Of a stretch of DNA of 64,000 nt, positions 62,125 through 64,000 are shown in pieces; the first letter of the stretch is position 1; every line of letters starts with the position of its first letter. This DNA comes from Botryococcus braunii (taxonomy: Eukaryota > Chlorophyta > Trebouxiophyceae): NCBI GenBank assembly GCA_002005505.1, contig KV908534.1, positions 107,934-171,933 of the forward strand, read 5' to 3'. Position numbers and translations under genes: made by a program. The notes below the pieces were generated by a model. It was not told where the DNA came from, searched no databases, and saw only the letters and a program-made list of their open reading frames with translations.

Positions 62125-64000
62125 CTAAGCGCGCCTAGCGCGCTTCCGCTGCTTCTCAGCATTTTTACCACGTCCTTTACGTTTCTTGTCCACCTTTTCT
62201 TTTTGTTCCGGCCTGTGCTCCGTGGTTAAATCCCAGTACCGCTGTAACGCCTCCCTGGCGTGTTCTAAGTTATCCTCTGGCTCCCAAGTATTATGAATAT
62301 CCTGATACCCGGTCCACTTTACAAGATATTCTCGCGCAGTTTTTCGACCTCGTAACTTTCGTTCCCTATGAGCTAGCACAGCCTCGACCTCATACTCCTC
62401 TTCTCCATCAATAATCTCAGGTAGAGGAGGAGGTTGTACCGTCCCACCTTCCTTATAAGGCTTAAGCATAGAAACATGGAAGACATCATGAACCCTCAGA
62501 GTTTTTGGAAGCCTAATTCTGAAAGCTACCGATGATACCTCCTGGACGATGGGAAAAGGCCCAATAAACCGAGGTAAGAGTTTTCTTGTCCGAGTATGCT
62601 TGAATTTCAGATTCTTTGTTGAGAGGAGGACAGGTTGGCCTATTTTTAAAATAGGAGCATCTTTTCTCCTCGCGTCCGCATATGCCTTCATGCGGTCCTG
62701 CGCAGCTTTGAGACATGTCCGCGCTCTTTCTAGATCCCATCTCATCCTTCGTACAAACTCTGCTGCTGCCGGTACATACTCACGTGCAGAAGATGTCACA
62801 CCTTCATAGACTTCCTGGAAGGGAATCGTGGGATCCTGACCGAAAGTCAACCTAAATGGAGTAGTGTTGATTGATTGCTGAAAAGTGTTGTTGTAAGAAA
62901 ATTCAGCTTCACACAAATGTTTATCCCAGTCGTTGTGTCTTCCAGTGACGTAATGACGCAAATAATCCTCCAAGATCCTATTAATTCGTTCCGTTTGACC
63001 GTCGGTCTGCGGATGAAACGCTGTAGATAGCGCAGAGCGACAACCGGTCAACCGAAAGAGCTCTTGACAGAAGCGACCCACCCACCTAGGATCTCTGTCT
63101 GATACAATGTGAGTGGGAAACCCATGCAAGGTGAAAACCCGGGTCCGTAACAGTTGAGCTATCACTTCTGCACTTGCGTCAGTGGTCGTCGGAGCGAAGT
63201 GCGCATACTTTGACAACCTATCAACAGCAACCCAGATAGCGTCATATCCTTCCTTAGTTCTTGGCAGTCCAGTGATTAGGTCCATAGACATTGATTGCCA
63301 CTTTCTGTCAGGTATTTCTAGAGGGTGTAGTAACCCTACAGGTAAGTGTGCTGGGGCTTTGACACGCTGACACGAGTCACATTGGGCCACAAAGTCAGCC
63401 ACATCTGAGGCCATCCCTGGCCACCACCAGGAACGTTGAACTAATTCGAGGGTCCTGTCCCTGCCTGGATGACCAACTATAGGTGGTCCATGCAAATTTT
63501 CCAGGATTTCTCTACGAAGGTTACGTTCGACACCGTCAGAACTCATATGGTGGGAGGGAACGTAAATGCGCGCACCGCGCTTCCACAAGCCACTATGGAA
63601 GCTTAACTTGCGGCGATTTTGTTTACGATGGAGCCAATCATCTATCTCATATGCCTCACTTAAAACCCTTCCCCATCCCCTCAACCCGTCCATCGGCGTG
63701 GGTAGGGTGGTGGAGTCTGCAGCCTCCCCAACCCCCATCGCTCCTACTCCGACAGGGGGAGAGTGCTCCCCCAGGGGCCCTGCCCAAGCCTGAACCGACG
63801 CCTGAACCCCAGCCTGGGCCCGAGCTAGGGCTCGGACGTGGGCCCCGGCTAGGTGAGGACTCCTAGACAATGGGTCAGCAGGGTTAGTGGATCCCGGCGC
63901 ATATTCCCATTGGATGTCGAATAACTGTAGAAACTCCGCCCAGCGCGCCCGTCTGGGTGAGAGTAGGGTTTGGGTTTGCAAAAAACTATTCGCGCGATGG
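62125..64000 (-). CDS. Gyp-8 pol, C-terminal part: RNase H end-integrase-chromodomain (partial)
   Basis: An open frame of about 625 codons enters from the right edge (HRANSFLQTQTLLSPRRARWAEF, the RNase H end) and stops at 62125. Integrase: zinc finger HPGRDRTLELV...CDSCQRVK (~63475-63360), core MDLITGLP (~63290), SDRDPRWVGRF (~63100), TDGQTERINR (~63005). Chromodomain: EYEVEAVLAHRERKLRGRK...YLVKWTGYQDIHNTWEPED (~62400-62270). The C-terminal tail is Lys/Arg-rich (KVDKKRKGRGKN), a possible nuclear signal. It is close to Gyp-1 but without its stops, and where Gyp-1 has SDWD this copy has SDRD. The gag, protease and RT lie outside the window. Confidence 0.93.
   Translation of the reverse strand, partial: HRANSFLQTQTLLSPRRARWAEFLQLFDIQWEYAPGSTNPADPLSRSPHLAGAHVRALARAQAGVQASVQAWAGPLGEHSPPVGVGAMGVGEAADSTTLPTPMDGLRGWGRVLSEAYEIDDWLHRKQNRRKLSFHSGLWKRGARIYVPSHHMSSDGVERNLRREILENLHGPPIVGHPGRDRTLELVQRSWWWPGMASDVADFVAQCDSCQRVKAPAHLPVGLLHPLEIPDRKWQSMSMDLITGLPRTKEGYDAIWVAVDRLSKYAHFAPTTTDASAEVIAQLLRTRVFTLHGFPTHIVSDRDPRWVGRFCQELFRLTGCRSALSTAFHPQTDGQTERINRILEDYLRHYVTGRHNDWDKHLCEAEFSYNNTFQQSINTTPFRLTFGQDPTIPFQEVYEGVTSSAREYVPAAAEFVRRMRWDLERARTCLKAAQDRMKAYADARRKDAPILKIGQPVLLSTKNLKFKHTRTRKLLPRFIGPFPIVQEVSSVAFRIRLPKTLRVHDVFHVSMLKPYKEGGTVQPPPLPEIIDGEEEYEVEAVLAHRERKLRGRKTAREYLVKWTGYQDIHNTWEPEDNLEHAREALQRYWDLTTEHRPEQKEKVDKKRKGRGKNAEKQRKRARRA

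Larger units (their letters stand above)
61230..64000 (-). mobile_element. Gyp-8: chromodomain Ty3/gypsy element (continues past the window)
   Basis: 3' LTR, 3' UTR and the C-terminal half of pol on the minus strand. Inserted in Copia-4 after CGCTA (61225-61229, probable target sequence). Same lineage as Gyp-1 but with an unbroken frame. Confidence 0.92.

Noticed and set aside
14844..64000. Integrated pararetrovirus or env-bearing retrovirus
   Set aside because: No movement protein, envelope or viral inclusion-type ORF was seen; all pol genes have plain Gypsy chromovirus or Copia order.

Overview
The window is eukaryotic nuclear DNA made almost entirely of nested LTR retrotransposons, plus one spliced host gene. 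I read it as a green-plant-lineage (streptophyte) genome, perhaps a charophyte alga or bryophyte. This is inference from three things: chromodomain Gypsy elements, Copia elements with plant-type polyproteins, and primer sites matching the recalled plant-type initiator tRNA-Met. No bacterial genes, rRNA, tRNA genes or CRISPR arrays were seen.

Layout, left to right. Copia-1 (1-13947, +, decayed, left edge outside the window) is split by Copia-2 (2875-10014, +, intact, 5-bp duplication ACAAG). A fragment of a fifth Copia LTR (13948-14125) follows. Gyp-1 (about 14126-19034, -, decayed) comes next. Gyp-2 (19040-39891, -) is an aberrant insertion with an extra inverted LTR at its left end. It is interrupted by Gyp-3 (23498-29645, +, intact, duplication ACAGC) and by Copia-3 (30464-37475, +, intact, duplication GTGAC). 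Gyp-4 (39899-46503, -, decayed, duplication CTACC) carries a solo LTR of its own family. Gyp-5 (about 46518-51262, +), Gyp-6 (51263-52075, +) and Gyp-7 (52076-54375, +) are a chain of truncated elements. A GC-rich, hairpin-rich stretch (54376-55054) leads into a multi-exon sirtuin (Sir2-like) gene at 55055-57062, the only host gene recognised. After 1.6 kb without a recognisable gene come Copia-4 (58694-61229, +) and Gyp-8 (61230 to beyond 64000, -) inserted into it.

How the parts work together. Each Copia element carries LTRs, a primer site complementary to the anticodon region of initiator tRNA-Met (half-tRNA priming, as known for Drosophila copia), a leader ORF, one long gag-protease-integrase-RT-RNaseH ORF, a polypurine tract and a 3' LTR. 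The Gypsy elements use a conventional 3'-end tRNA primer site (TGGTATCGGCGA) and have gag then protease-RT-RNaseH-integrase-chromodomain.

Most notable points: (1) Copia-2 and Copia-4 encode, upstream of gag, a small protein whose N-terminus copies the histone H3 tail (RTKQTARK in Copia-2). (2) Three divergent Copia families carry a duplicated segment inside the LTR, ending in CAG|GT then CAG|G like an intron, while Copia-4 lacks exactly that segment. (3) Gyp-2 carries a U5-to-U5 LTR palindrome inside a single target-site duplication.
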